Source: JAHFLD01 sp964367145
GTDB lineage: Bacteria > Patescibacteriota > Minisyncoccia > UBA6257 > 1-14-0-10-40-38
Direction of reading: 5' to 3'
Assembly: GCA_964367145.1 (NCBI GenBank)
Contig: CAYIWJ010000004.1
Coordinates: forward strand, 1 to 51,148
DNA: 51,148 bases
Shown one piece after another: positions 32,283 through 41,325 of the stretch (position 1 is its first letter; each line of letters opens with the position of its first letter). A program made the position numbers and the translations under genes. The notes under the pieces are model-generated. The model did no database searches. It was not told where the DNA came from and saw only the letters and a program-made list of their open reading frames with translations.

Positions 32283-34349
32283 TTACGACGCAGCTTTCTT
32301 TTGAGCAACGCTAAGCATTTCGGCAAACTCGCGCTCGGTCAACATCGGTCGCCCGAGGACTTGAGCCTTTTCCGCTTTGGAACCCGGATTTTCTCCCACC
32401 ACTACATAGCTAGTCGTCCGCGAAACTGATTCATGAACCACGCCGCCCAAACCCCGAATTCGTTCTTTAGCCTCCGGCCGACTCATTTGGGATAAGGTGC
32501 CGGTAATCACAAACGACATTCCGGTCAAGACCCCTTTTTGTTTCGGCGCGACAACCAAAATCATAATACCAACCTCGGTCAACCGCTTCAAAAGCGCGAT
32601 ATTTCGCGCCTGTGAAAACCAAGAAAAAATACTCTCGGCTACCGCCGGACCGACATCGGAAATAGCTTGCAAGTCTTCGCGACTAACCTCTTGCATCACA
32701 CGCGTCAAAGCTTCTGGCTTAACTTCTTTGATCGTTTTGGCTAATCGCCCAAGAAACCATTCGCCAAAAACTCGGGCCGTTTCTTCACCAACATGTAATA
32801 TCCCTAAGGCAAAAATAAATCGCGCTAAATCAATTCTCTTTCGACTGGCAATTTCTTGAATTAAATTTTTCGCGGACTTCTCGCCAAACCTTGGCAAAGC
32901 AGCAACGTCACCCTCGCGCAAAGAAAAAATATCGGCGGCATCCGCAATCAAACCTTCGTCCAAAAAACGATCAATAATTTTTGGCCCCATTCCCTCAATA
33001 TTAAAAGCGGCGCGCCCTACAAAATGATAAAGCGCCTCCCGATGTCGCCCACCGCAAACTGGATTACTGCAACGATAAAGCGCGCCATCCCGCGTAACTT
33101 TGGACTCGTCTACTGGACAAACCTGTGGCATTTCAAAATCACGCTCCCTACCCGTCCGCAATTCTGGCAAAACTTTGATTATTTTAGGAATGACGTCTCC
33201 CGCCCGACTCACCACCACCGTATCGCCAATTTTAAGACCCAGCCGCTCAATCTCATCGGCATTATGCAAAGTCGCGTGAGTAATACTGACCCCGCCGACA
33301 GTAACCGCATCCAAAACCGCGACCGGAGTCAAAACACCGGTTCTCCCAACCTGGACTATAATTTCTCGCACTATGGTCGTCGCCTCGCGCGAAGCAAATT
33401 TATAGGCGATCGCCGCCCGAGGCGACTTTCCGATAACCCCCGCTCGCCCAAATAATTCACCATCATTCAAAATGATCACCACGCCATCAATCTCATAATT
33501 CAATTTTTCCCGATGCGATTCCCAATAATTGCGAAACGCGATGACTTCTTCAATTGAGTTAACAAGTTTGTTGTGCAAATTAGTCTTGAAACCAAAATTA
33601 TGAAGCAAGCGATGTTCTTCCTCGTGGGTTTTCTGACCAAGATCGGTTACGATGGCGTAAGCAAAAGAATCTAACCGCCGCGAAGCGGTAATCTTGGAAT
33701 CAAGTTGACGCACCGAACCGGCGGCTACGTTTCGCGGGTTGGCGTAGGGCTTTTCGCCCCGAGCAAGTTGTTCGCGGTTTATCCGTTCAAACTCCTGCGC
33801 GGTTAAAAAAACCTCCCCGCGCACCACAAGTCGCTTTGGAAAGTCGCCTCGCAAGATAAGCGGAACCGCCTCCACCGTCCGCAAATTTTGCGTTACATCC
33901 TCACCGATTAATCCATCGCCACGCGTTGAAGCCTGCGCCAAAACCCCGTTTTCATAAATAAGCTCTATGGCCAAACCGTCAATTTTAAGCTCGCAATAAA
34001 ATTCAGCCTTCGGCTCACGCCCCAAAAAATTAGCCAACCTAACAAACCAATCACGAATATCAACTTCCGAGAAAGCGTCGTTCAGCGAGGTCATTCGAAT
34101 CTCGTGCGTAACTTTATTGAACTTCTCCAGTGGCTCCCCTGCCACTCGTTGCGTCGGCGAATCCGGGGTCGTGAGCTCCGGAAAACGCGCCTCTAAGTCA
34201 AACAACTCCTTCTTGAGCGTGTCGAGCGCCGCATCAGAAATCAGCGACTCGTTCAAAACATGATAATGATAGCGATACTTGTTAATCGCCTTTCTTAAAT
34301 GCAAAATCCGCTCACTAGCTTCCTTTTTTTCCTCGGAAATACGCATCAT
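32283..34349 (-). CDS. ligA: NAD-dependent DNA ligase
   Basis: LigA seals nicks in replication and repair using NAD. The 688-residue product has the N-terminal Ia and nucleotidyltransferase domain with the adenylated lysine in CELKIDGLAIE (about residue 128). An OB-fold follows, then a four-Cys zinc finger (CPVDES..., CSNPVCGG, about 410-435), helix-hairpin-helix repeats (about 455-590) and a C-terminal BRCT domain (about 605-680, LTGMSFVITGTLSQMSRPEAK). It follows the pilin genes by about 48 nt on the same strand. Confidence 0.96.
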   Translation of the reverse strand: MMRISEEKKEASERILHLRKAINKYRYHYHVLNESLISDAALDTLKKELFDLEARFPELTTPDSPTQRVAGEPLEKFNKVTHEIRMTSLNDAFSEVDIRDWFVRLANFLGREPKAEFYCELKIDGLAIELIYENGVLAQASTRGDGLIGEDVTQNLRTVEAVPLILRGDFPKRLVVRGEVFLTAQEFERINREQLARGEKPYANPRNVAAGSVRQLDSKITASRRLDSFAYAIVTDLGQKTHEEEHRLLHNFGFKTNLHNKLVNSIEEVIAFRNYWESHREKLNYEIDGVVIILNDGELFGRAGVIGKSPRAAIAYKFASREATTIVREIIVQVGRTGVLTPVAVLDAVTVGGVSITHATLHNADEIERLGLKIGDTVVVSRAGDVIPKIIKVLPELRTGRERDFEMPQVCPVDESKVTRDGALYRCSNPVCGGRHREALYHFVGRAAFNIEGMGPKIIDRFLDEGLIADAADIFSLREGDVAALPRFGEKSAKNLIQEIASRKRIDLARFIFALGILHVGEETARVFGEWFLGRLAKTIKEVKPEALTRVMQEVSREDLQAISDVGPAVAESIFSWFSQARNIALLKRLTEVGIMILVVAPKQKGVLTGMSFVITGTLSQMSRPEAKERIRGLGGVVHESVSRTTSYVVVGENPGSKAEKAQVLGRPMLTEREFAEMLSVAQKKAAS

Positions 34350-34397
34350 TGCCTAAAACTATAACAAGAATCGCCTCAAACTAAAACCTTGAGACGC

Positions 34398-34868
34398 TTA
34401 AAAATCGGCTCGAAAAGCTCGGAATGAATTTGAGGACTGTCCGGTGGAGCGAATCACCCCAAGCGTAACCGGCAACGAACCGGAACCGGGGCGATATTCG
34501 ATTGAAGTCACGAACTTGGCGCCATTGGTGAGCGGACTCGGAATTGTAAAACAAGCCGGCGTCGTAGGATAAGACCCGGGAACCACAAAAAGATCTGGCG
34601 ATGGAGCATGACAATTATCAAAATCTTTAAACCAACGATAGAACTCCATCTCAAGTCCGGCATCTGCGGCATAAATCGCCTGCGCCGAACGCGCCACATC
34701 CCCCGCCTGTCTTAACTGATAAAGCGTCAGCAATCCAGCAATAACGGTAACGCTTAAAAGCGCGCCGGAAAGAATCAGCACCGAAAACAATAACACTTGC
34801 CCTTGTTGGGCTATTTTTTTTGTTTGGGCCGAAGGTTTGAACAAGTTGTTAAAAATAAATCTAAGCAT
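34398..34868 (-). CDS. PilX-like minor pilin/assembly protein
   Basis: The 156-residue product has a basic N-terminus (KPSAQTKKIAQQGQVLLFSVLILSG, split landmark) and one hydrophobic helix (about 25-50), then a DVARSAQAIYAADAGLEMEFYRWF segment. The AxxAxxAAxAGLE pattern is the PilX N-terminal signature of type IV pilus minor pilins. The rest is a small extracytoplasmic domain with two cysteines (NCHAP, ACFTIP). It is the last pilin gene of the locus. Confidence 0.75.
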   Translation of the reverse strand: MLRFIFNNLFKPSAQTKKIAQQGQVLLFSVLILSGALLSVTVIAGLLTLYQLRQAGDVARSAQAIYAADAGLEMEFYRWFKDFDNCHAPSPDLFVVPGSYPTTPACFTIPSPLTNGAKFVTSIEYRPGSGSLPVTLGVIRSTGQSSNSFRAFRADF

Positions 34869-34873
34869 ATAAA

Positions 34874-35392
34874 TTAGGAATCTAGTAAACGCGGACTCAC
34901 GACGGTTTGATAGTGATTAACCACTCCGGCCGCCTCCGAAGCCACAGTGCTCACGCTAAGCACAATAGCAACTCTAGGTTGCAAGCCATCTGCCCCACTT
35001 GGCGATGCTCCGGTTAGCAAAAAATCCAACCGATCAACCCGAACATTGTTACCGGTAATATGGCGTATCGGACCCTGGGCAACAGATCGCCCAATGGCAT
35101 TTTGATCCAAGACATATTGCACCGCCTCCCCCTTAGCATTAAAAAAATTCAATCCTCCCTGCGCCAAAGAAAAACCTGAACCGGTACGAATCTCACGCGC
35201 CACCTGCTCCAGCGCCAGACTGGCATTGTCATTCATGGCTATAAGCGCCACTACCGCTCGTTGGGTACGCAAAAGTTTTACAAAAATACCGACTGCTAAA
35301 GCCATTACCATACCAAAAATACCGACTGCCACGATTAGCTCAACCAAAGTAAATCCTAGACGCGACTCTAATTTTTTAGTAAAAAGAATCAT
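34874..35392 (-). CDS. type IV minor prepilin (PilW/GspJ-like)
   Basis: The 172-residue product has a class III leader: a short basic peptide, then GFTLVELIVAVGIFGMVMAL, where cleavage would fall after Gly and leave Phe1 and Glu5. The ensuing SLALEQVAREIRTGSGF matches the PilW/GspJ region. A globular C-terminal domain follows. PilD (36678) would process it. It is five bases from the PilX-like gene. Confidence 0.85.
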   Translation of the reverse strand: MILFTKKLESRLGFTLVELIVAVGIFGMVMALAVGIFVKLLRTQRAVVALIAMNDNASLALEQVAREIRTGSGFSLAQGGLNFFNAKGEAVQYVLDQNAIGRSVAQGPIRHITGNNVRVDRLDFLLTGASPSGADGLQPRVAIVLSVSTVASEAAGVVNHYQTVVSPRLLDS

Positions 35393-35401
35393 AGATTTAA
35401 T

Positions 35402-35983
35402 TTAGGGTCGCCAATCGGTAAAAACATCTTCCAACGCCACCGAATAGTCGGTACCGCGAATTGACCACCAAACTGTGGAAACAACGTTTATAGAATTAGG
35501 ACTCGCCGCTGGCAACCAGGTAATCGCTATCTCGCGCTTGTAGATTGACGGTGTCGCGAGGGACTGCCCATCATCAATACCGGCGCCACCGGCGTTTGAA
35601 GTATAGAAATAATGACCGCTCTGTTCACCAAACGACAAAAAGCGAGCCTGCCCAGGCACGATCGGCGTAAGCGCTCCATCGTTAAAATCCATCTCAAAAG
35701 TTCCCGGTCCCATGCTCTGATTCCAAGGCGTCAATGAGTTGGCTCCGCCGGTCGCTCCGCGAGTGATGGCATTTTTGTCTAAAAGATTTTTAACCAACTC
35801 CACCCCCTCACTCGCCAGGTGAACGGCAACATACTGGCTTGAGACAAGTTTTGTAGCGGCCAGTGATTTGGAAAGCAAGACAAAAAGACCCAAAATTCCG
35901 GTCACCATCACCGCGATCGCGACCATAGATTCCACAATCAATTGTCCGCGTCTATCATTAAGATTTTTTTTAAAAAACTTCAT
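35402..35983 (-). CDS. type IV minor prepilin (PilV-like)
   Basis: The 193-residue product has a prepilin-like N-terminus NDRRGQLIVESMVAIAVMVTGI: cleavage after Gly would give QLIVES, with Glu at position 5, as in PilV. The hydrophobic helix is followed by an AVHLASEGVELVKNLLDKNA segment typical of PilV, then an extracytoplasmic domain. It lies between the PilW-like and FimT-like genes. Confidence 0.8.
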   Translation of the reverse strand: MKFFKKNLNDRRGQLIVESMVAIAVMVTGILGLFVLLSKSLAATKLVSSQYVAVHLASEGVELVKNLLDKNAITRGATGGANSLTPWNQSMGPGTFEMDFNDGALTPIVPGQARFLSFGEQSGHYFYTSNAGGAGIDDGQSLATPSIYKREIAITWLPAASPNSINVVSTVWWSIRGTDYSVALEDVFTDWRP

Positions 35984-35986
35984 AGA

Positions 35987-36613
35987 CTATTGAATAGAAA
36001 CCTGCCCGCCCGAACCGATATCAATTCGCGATGAGGTGCTCCCGTCGGCTAGCGAAAGAATAATCGCCATCGAATCTCCCGAAAGTCCCGGATCAAAAAA
36101 AACAGTCGGATCTGGCGGCACAAAAAGAACTTCACCGGAAACCCCCGGGCAAGTCAGCGACTCATCAGCGCCAGTCGCCAAATTGGCATCCGACGGAAAA
36201 CAAACCTGAATCTGCAGGCGAGGATCAAGTACAGCCACCGAAAAATCTTCATCAGTACCGGAATATTTTGGGCCAAAAGCCAAGGAGCCGCTACAATCAA
36301 TCGGCGGTGGCGCTCCACTTACAAGCGGCGGCTGAGGCGCGGGAAAATCACGAAAAAGCGTATAGCCAGCGCTGGTAAATCTGACGCCATAACCGCAAAC
36401 CGGCAAGCCGTCGCGAAAAGTTTGAATCGCTAGCGCCTTACTGCGCAAAACAGTCTGTACCAAAGCCGCTCGAGCGGTAGACAAAACAATTTGCTGTTCG
36501 CTCTTGCGCGAATACTGAATAGAAATCGTAATCAGCATTCCCAAAACAGCCGCCACTACCAAAACCTCAACCGTAGAAAATCCAAATTTCGATTTATCTG
36601 ACAAAAAACGCAT
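35987..36613 (-). CDS. type IV minor prepilin (FimT/GspH-like)
   Basis: The 208-residue product has the leader KSKFGFSTVEVLVVAAVLGML, with cleavage after Gly and Glu5 preserved (FSTVE). FimT/GspH-like features include an early TARAALVQTVLRSKALAIQT segment and a beta-rich domain. Three cysteines are visible in the soluble part (VCGYG, DCSG, VCFPS). The open frame continues upstream to 36661, but the leader starts at 36613. Confidence 0.82.
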   Translation of the reverse strand: MRFLSDKSKFGFSTVEVLVVAAVLGMLITISIQYSRKSEQQIVLSTARAALVQTVLRSKALAIQTFRDGLPVCGYGVRFTSAGYTLFRDFPAPQPPLVSGAPPPIDCSGSLAFGPKYSGTDEDFSVAVLDPRLQIQVCFPSDANLATGADESLTCPGVSGEVLFVPPDPTVFFDPGLSGDSMAIILSLADGSTSSRIDIGSGGQVSIQ

Positions 36614-36677
36614 AAGCTTAGTATAATCCCCGCGACCCAAAATACCAAAAGGCGAAACCATTGCTCCAAGTTAAAAA

Positions 36678-37568
36678 TCAAAGCCCAAAAAAACGCAGAT
36701 AGCCAGTAAAAATCGCCTCCCCAAAGAAAAAAACCAAGACCGAACCCAACGCCAAAAACGGCCCAAACGGAATACCATCACGAAATCCTTTTTTCCGGAG
36801 AAAGATTAGCCCCAGACCGCAAATGGCGCCAATGACTACCGCCAACATCAAAATTAACAAGATATCAGGCCAGCCAAAAAGAAAACCAAGTGCCACCGCG
36901 AGCTTCACATCCCCAAAACCCATGCCTCGACCCCGCGACAAGGCCCAAACCGAACCAAACACCCCACCGCCAACCAATGCCGCCAAAATATGATTCCAAA
37001 AAATATTCTCGCGAAAAGCAAAAATTCCTGCTGAGCTTCCCAAAAATGAACCGCTAAAAGAACCAAAAAGCTCATATTGTCGCAAAAAAAGAATTTGAAT
37101 GAGCCCCAGGATAGTAATAAAAACAACCACCTGGTCAGGAATAATCATCAAGCGCAAATCAATAAGCGACATCAAGAGCAACGCCAGTCCCACCAAAACC
37201 CACAGTGATACTGTAGAAATAAACGCCCCCCCATAAAGAGCGAGGCGCGGCGTCAGAGCGTAAAAAGATGTCAAAAATAACGGCACCGCCACAAAATAGA
37301 TTCCGGTCAGTAATTCCACCCAAAAATATTGGGAAGAGATCGCTTTTCCGCAACTACGACATTTTCCCCTCTGCCACAAAAAGCCCGCCAACGGAATAAG
37401 CTCAAAAGCTGAAAGTTTATTACTGCAATGCGGACAGTGAGAGCGCCCAAGCAACGAATGCCGGGAAAAAATAGGTCGCTCCGGGTCATAACGCACCGCC
37501 AATACATTTAGAAAACTGCCGACAGCCAGACCCACAAAAAAAAGCAAAAGTGAAATAAAAAAACTCAT
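36678..37568 (-). CDS. pilD: prepilin leader peptidase/methyltransferase
   Basis: PilD cleaves class III leaders and methylates Phe1 of pilins. The 296-residue product is polytopic and has the N-terminal cytoplasmic zinc domain with CPHC and CRSC pairs (about 48-75). The catalytic aspartates lie in SLIDLRLMIIPD (about 133-144) and GFGDVKLAVALG (about 217-228, a GxGDxK motif). The start at 37568 overlaps the stop codon of the preceding pilin gene by 4 bases (ATGA), so the two are translationally coupled. Confidence 0.95.
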   Translation of the reverse strand: MSFFISLLLFFVGLAVGSFLNVLAVRYDPERPIFSRHSLLGRSHCPHCSNKLSAFELIPLAGFLWQRGKCRSCGKAISSQYFWVELLTGIYFVAVPLFLTSFYALTPRLALYGGAFISTVSLWVLVGLALLLMSLIDLRLMIIPDQVVVFITILGLIQILFLRQYELFGSFSGSFLGSSAGIFAFRENIFWNHILAALVGGGVFGSVWALSRGRGMGFGDVKLAVALGFLFGWPDILLILMLAVVIGAICGLGLIFLRKKGFRDGIPFGPFLALGSVLVFFFGEAIFTGYLRFFGL

Positions 37569-38026
37569 AAGCCACCACGAACACAATAGGCCGCCGTCAC
37601 CGTATCATCGCAAGTTAAAGAACCAAAAGTGCCGTCAATATCATTCTGCAAAACTGGATTGGAAATATCTTCAAGCATCGCCTTTAAAACATAAAAATCC
37701 TGTACTCCTGAATTCGTGTAATAACTATAAACATTAACCCCGCTGTTTAGCGGATCGGTAGGGATTCGACCAGCTCCGCTGTTATTAAGAGCTGTCGTGA
37801 GAGCAATCCAATTGCCGGTGTTATTGGGATAGACTCCATTCCGACTGATATAAAACTCCAAAGCATTTTGCACTGTACGCAAATCGGCAATCCGCCGCGC
37901 GTCCCGACCCTTAAGACGTGCGCCCCCCAAACCCAAAAGAACTACCGAAGCCAAAAGCCCAACAATGGCTATGGCAACTAGTAGTTCTATGAGTGTAAAA
38001 CCTCGTCTGGAAGAAATTAGAGACAT
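37565..38026 (-). CDS. type IV prepilin (major-type, pilin 2)
   Basis: The 153-residue product begins MSLISSRRGFTLIELLVAIAIVGLLASVVLLGLGG, a textbook class III leader with cleavage after Gly9 and Glu5. The helix continues as KGRDARRIADLRTVQNALEFYISRNGVYP, highly similar to the next pilin. A short domain follows, with the final cysteines (TCDDTVTAAYC) forming a D-region-like pair. It overlaps the pilD start by four bases. Confidence 0.93.
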   Translation of the reverse strand: MSLISSRRGFTLIELLVAIAIVGLLASVVLLGLGGARLKGRDARRIADLRTVQNALEFYISRNGVYPNNTGNWIALTTALNNSGAGRIPTDPLNSGVNVYSYYTNSGVQDFYVLKAMLEDISNPVLQNDIDGTFGSLTCDDTVTAAYCVRGGL

Positions 38027-38051
38027 CAGACCAAGGAATTAATTGAAAAGC

Positions 38052-38483
38052 TTAGAGGGAAACACAATAGGTAAGATCGGTCGGACCAGCCGTTCCGCAG
38101 TTAAGAGTGTTCGAAGTACCGTCAATATCGTTATTTAGCGCCTGGTTACCCGCATCCTCCAATTGAGCGCTAAGAGTATATGTAGTTGCAGGACTGGCCA
38201 CTCCATAACCATAAGCCGCGCCAGCTGGATCATTAGGAACTACAGACACACCGACGCCTGCAGTGGTCAAAACGCTAAGCGTTGCCGGATAAACACCATT
38301 TTTGGTGAAATAAGCCTCCAAACCAACTTGAATCTGCCTCAAATCCGCGATTCTCTTCGCATCCCGTCCCGAACGTCGCGCACCACCCAAACCGACCAAA
38401 ACCACCGAAGCCAAAAGTCCAATGATGGCGATAACCACCAACAACTCAATAATCGTAAAACCTTTCTTGAATTTTGTAGTCAT
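38052..38483 (-). CDS. type IV prepilin (major-type, pilin 1)
   Basis: The 143-residue product begins MTTKFKKGFTIIELLVVIAIIGLLA. Cleavage falls after Gly and leaves FTIIE. The helix GGARRSGRDAKRIADLRQIQVGLEAYF is nearly identical to the second pilin, and it ends with a cysteine pair (NCGTAG, YCVSL). The true start is 38483; a longer open frame runs upstream without coding character. An extended -10 promoter lies about 100 nt upstream, so this may be the main pilin. Confidence 0.93.
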   Translation of the reverse strand: MTTKFKKGFTIIELLVVIAIIGLLASVVLVGLGGARRSGRDAKRIADLRQIQVGLEAYFTKNGVYPATLSVLTTAGVGVSVVPNDPAGAAYGYGVASPATTYTLSAQLEDAGNQALNNDIDGTSNTLNCGTAGPTDLTYCVSL

Positions 38484-38756
38484 TATAGTTGAAGTAATTT
38501 TTACCGAAACAATCGAAATATCTTTGTAAATTAAACTTTCCCAAAACAATAGAAACCGACCTTTCAAAGATTTGAACTGATTATACCACGGCCAAAACCC
38601 AAAACCGCAAATAAGATATTCACAGGTCGTCGGGTGGGATTTAGGGTAAAGGGGGTGGGTTCTAGACAATCAACGGATTCAGTATTTGCGATATAAAAAG
38701 CAAGATGAGAAAAAAGTAATCTGCTAAGTGGCGTCTACAACAAAAACTTTTCTATA
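38484..38756. other. intergenic leader between pilC and the pilins
   Basis: No gene seen. Besides the candidate promoter at 38580-38610 and the structured element C that begins at 38757, I recognise nothing here. Confidence 0.5.
38580..38610 (-). promoter_or_regulatory. extended -10 promoter upstream of the pilin genes
   Basis: TGGTATAAT on the minus strand is a strong extended -10 box. A partial -35 (TTGCGG) lies 19 nt upstream. Transcription would start about 90 nt before the pilin start, giving the pilins expression independent of pilC. Confidence 0.6.
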
Positions 38757-38859
38757 TTTTTTGCGAAGTACGAGGAGTGAGTGAGTAAGGAAAAAGGTGC
38801 ACTTTGATAAAGTGCGTCGATTGAGTAACGGAGCGAACGACAAAGTAATTCGCAAAAAA
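38757..38859 (+). repeat. structured intergenic element, copy C
   Basis: Third copy of the family at 3557, identical to copy A in length (103 nt) and in the spacing of every block. P1 pairs TTTTTTGCGAA with TTCGCAAAAAA perfectly. P2 is GTGAGT (38777-38782) with GCGAAC (38833-38838): four pairs, one of them a G-T wobble, around two opposed G-A mismatches. P3 pairs GGTGCACTT (38796-38804) with AAGTGCGTC (38810-38818) with two wobbles. GAGTAA (38783-38788) and GACAAAG (38839-38845) are conserved. It lies 12 nt past the pilC stop codon. Confidence 0.8.
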
Positions 38860-38871
38860 GATGAAAAGTCC

Positions 38872-40080
38872 CTAGAACTTCTGAATAAGGCTGTAGAGGG
38901 GGTATAACACCGACGCAAAAAGGGTTCCCACTGCTCCGCCGATCACCACAATCAAAGCCGGTTGAATAAACTCCACCAAATTATCAATCACCGTATCTAC
39001 CTCACGCGAATAAAACCGAAAAACCCGAATAAACATATCCTCCAGCTTTCCGGTCTTCTCTCCAACCGCTACCATTTGGGTCAAAAGCGGCAAAAAATAA
39101 CGCGGATTTTTGTCTAAGGCTTGCGATAACAGTTCACCTCTTCGCACCCCTTCGGCCACTTCGTGCAACATCTCGCCGTAAAAAGTACTGCCAATAGTTC
39201 TACTAGTAATTTCCATCGCCTGCGCGATTGGAATTCCGCCCTTAATCAACACGCTGGCCGTCTCGGAAAACCGCGCCAGATAAAGCTTCTTAAAAAGACC
39301 GCCGATAATCGGAGCCTGCAAAGAAAATTGATCAATCAAGGCTCGCCCTTCGGCGGTTTTAGCGTAAGCATAAACCCCCGTCGCCAAAAAGATAAAAGTT
39401 GCCACCACGGCCACCCACCACTCGCTCAAAAAAGTTCCGGAATTGAGCAAAATCTTAGTCAAAAACGGAAGCTCAACCTGGGTTTCGGTAAAAATCGGCG
39501 TGATCTGAGGAAAAACTAATCCAACCAAAATCCCACCGACTACAAAAAACAACAGAATAACAAACACCGGATAGATCATGGCGTTCTTGACCTTGGTCGT
39601 GAGCACAAACTCCTTTTCCAAGTGGTCAGCCAAAAATTGCATTGCCTCTTCAATTCGGCCAGTCACCTCCGCCGAACGAATCAAATTAACATAAAATTCG
39701 GAAAAGACCGCGCTTTGCCGCTCCATCGCCTGCGACAAAGACAGTCCGGCATCAATATCCGCCGAAACCTCAAAAATCGCCTCTTTTAAAATCGGATTTT
39801 TCGTTTGGGAAAAAAGTGTCCGCAAACCCTCGTCAATTCGGACTTTGGCCTCAAGCAGAGTCGCAAACTGACGGGTAAAAATAACCAGATCCTTCGCCTT
39901 AACTCGATTTAAAAAATTAAAGAGCGCCTTAAAAGTTCGGTGCTCGCGGACACTTTCTAGTGAAAGCACATACAAGCCATGACCGGTTAAAATATTGGAC
40001 GCGGCGTCCTGATGGAGCGCCTCAACGTAGCCCACCTGAAGTTCACCTGATTTAGTTCGCGCGCTATAACGGAATTTCAT
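38872..40080 (-). CDS. pilC: type IV pilus inner-membrane platform protein PilC
   Basis: The 402-residue product is the GspF/PilC-type platform that couples the PilB/PilT motors to pilin assembly. It has two T2SSF domains (about 65-185 and 268-390), each with a FTRQFATLLEAKVRIDEGL-like start (second: RFSETASVLIKGGIPIAQAM), and three membrane helices (about 165-190, 215-240, 375-398). I start at 40080 (MKFRYSARTKSGE), the usual PilC N-terminus; an upstream ATG at 40104 is less likely. Confidence 0.94.
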   Translation of the reverse strand: MKFRYSARTKSGELQVGYVEALHQDAASNILTGHGLYVLSLESVREHRTFKALFNFLNRVKAKDLVIFTRQFATLLEAKVRIDEGLRTLFSQTKNPILKEAIFEVSADIDAGLSLSQAMERQSAVFSEFYVNLIRSAEVTGRIEEAMQFLADHLEKEFVLTTKVKNAMIYPVFVILLFFVVGGILVGLVFPQITPIFTETQVELPFLTKILLNSGTFLSEWWVAVVATFIFLATGVYAYAKTAEGRALIDQFSLQAPIIGGLFKKLYLARFSETASVLIKGGIPIAQAMEITSRTIGSTFYGEMLHEVAEGVRRGELLSQALDKNPRYFLPLLTQMVAVGEKTGKLEDMFIRVFRFYSREVDTVIDNLVEFIQPALIVVIGGAVGTLFASVLYPLYSLIQKF

Positions 40081-40177
40081 AATATGGATATCAACCACTA
40101 ACAAACCCTTTGCGAATATACGAATTTAAAAATGGATTGAAACATTCAAAAATGCCCATCCACCATCCGCCGATGTC

Positions 40178-41257
40178 TTACACTCTATCCAATAATATCT
40201 TTAACTCAGACGGATTCATAGAATAAAGCTCGCCATTCTCCAGCGAGATTTCCTTCCGCTTTACGAGCGTCGCGAGCGACCGGTTTAGCGTTACCATTCC
40301 TTCCTGCAAAGAAGTCTCAATCACGAGATCAATCTGATATGCTTTGCGTTCGCGAATCAAGTTTCGAATCGCTGAATTCACAATCATAATCTCGCAAGCC
40401 GGAACCCGACCGCCATTTATCCTGGGCACCAAACGCTCGGATACAATGGCCACCAAAGTCGCCGCCAACTGCGACGTTACCTGGCTTTGTTGATCCGCCG
40501 GAAAGGTGTCTATAATTCGGTCAATCGTCTGCGCCGCCGAATTAGTGTGAAGCGTGGAAAAAACCAAATGACCAGTCTCCGCCGCGGTCATCGCCGTAGC
40601 GATAGACGAAGGATCCCGCATCTCACCCACCATAATCACATCTGGATCTTGTCGCAAAATAGAACGCAAACCAGCGGTAAAAGACACGGTATCCGCTCCC
40701 ACTTCGCGTTGCGATATAATTGCCCGATCCTGAATGAATAAATACTCAATCGGATCTTCAATCGTTATAATGTGATCCATTCGGTTGTGGTTAACCTCAT
40801 CAAGCAATGCCGCGAGCGTAGTGGACTTGCCATGCCCCGCCGGACCGACAACCAAGATAAACCCTTGGGATAATTTGGTAAAATCGTGCAAAATTGGAGG
40901 CAAACCCAGGGTCTCAATATTGCGAACCTCCGCCGGAATCAAGCGCAATGCCGCAGCCTTAAAACCACGTTGGTTATAAACGTTCACGCGAAAACGAGCC
41001 TTGTCCTCAAAGGCAAAAGAAAAATCAAACTCTTTATTCTGCAAAAAAAGCTCCTTTTGTTCCGGAGTAAGTAAGGCCATGATCAAACCTTCGGCAACTT
41101 CCGGCGTAATCGCCGGTTCTTTCTGGAGTGGAATCAAAACCCCGTCAATTCTCAAGGTCGGTTTGCGCCCAACCGAGATATGAAGATCGGAAGCGTTCTG
41201 CCGCGCCGTGGTCAAAAGCAAGTCACTCAATTTTTGTTGTATTTCATCCATATTCAA
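40178..41257 (-). CDS. pilT: pilus retraction ATPase PilT
   Basis: PilT depolymerises pili for twitching and uptake. The 359-residue product has the VGPAGHGKSTTLAALLD Walker A loop (about 126-142, with His where most PilT have Ser/Thr), Walker B DPDVIMVGEMRDP (about 201-213) and the TLHTNSAAQTIDRIIDTFP motif (about 228-246). A start two codons in (41251) is possible. It lies between pilB and pilC on the same strand. Confidence 0.94.
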   Translation of the reverse strand: MNMDEIQQKLSDLLLTTARQNASDLHISVGRKPTLRIDGVLIPLQKEPAITPEVAEGLIMALLTPEQKELFLQNKEFDFSFAFEDKARFRVNVYNQRGFKAAALRLIPAEVRNIETLGLPPILHDFTKLSQGFILVVGPAGHGKSTTLAALLDEVNHNRMDHIITIEDPIEYLFIQDRAIISQREVGADTVSFTAGLRSILRQDPDVIMVGEMRDPSSIATAMTAAETGHLVFSTLHTNSAAQTIDRIIDTFPADQQSQVTSQLAATLVAIVSERLVPRINGGRVPACEIMIVNSAIRNLIRERKAYQIDLVIETSLQEGMVTLNRSLATLVKRKEISLENGELYSMNPSELKILLDRV

Positions 41258-41325
41258 AGTATATATCAGACTGGTAAAATATGTTCTTCACACCCGTTTG
41301 CAAAATCGGATATTCCAACTGCCAG

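Noticed and set aside
40080..40104. Longer N-terminus for PilC (MLVVDIHI...)
   Set aside because: PilC proteins start with M(K)FxYxAR(T)xxG, which begins at 40080.
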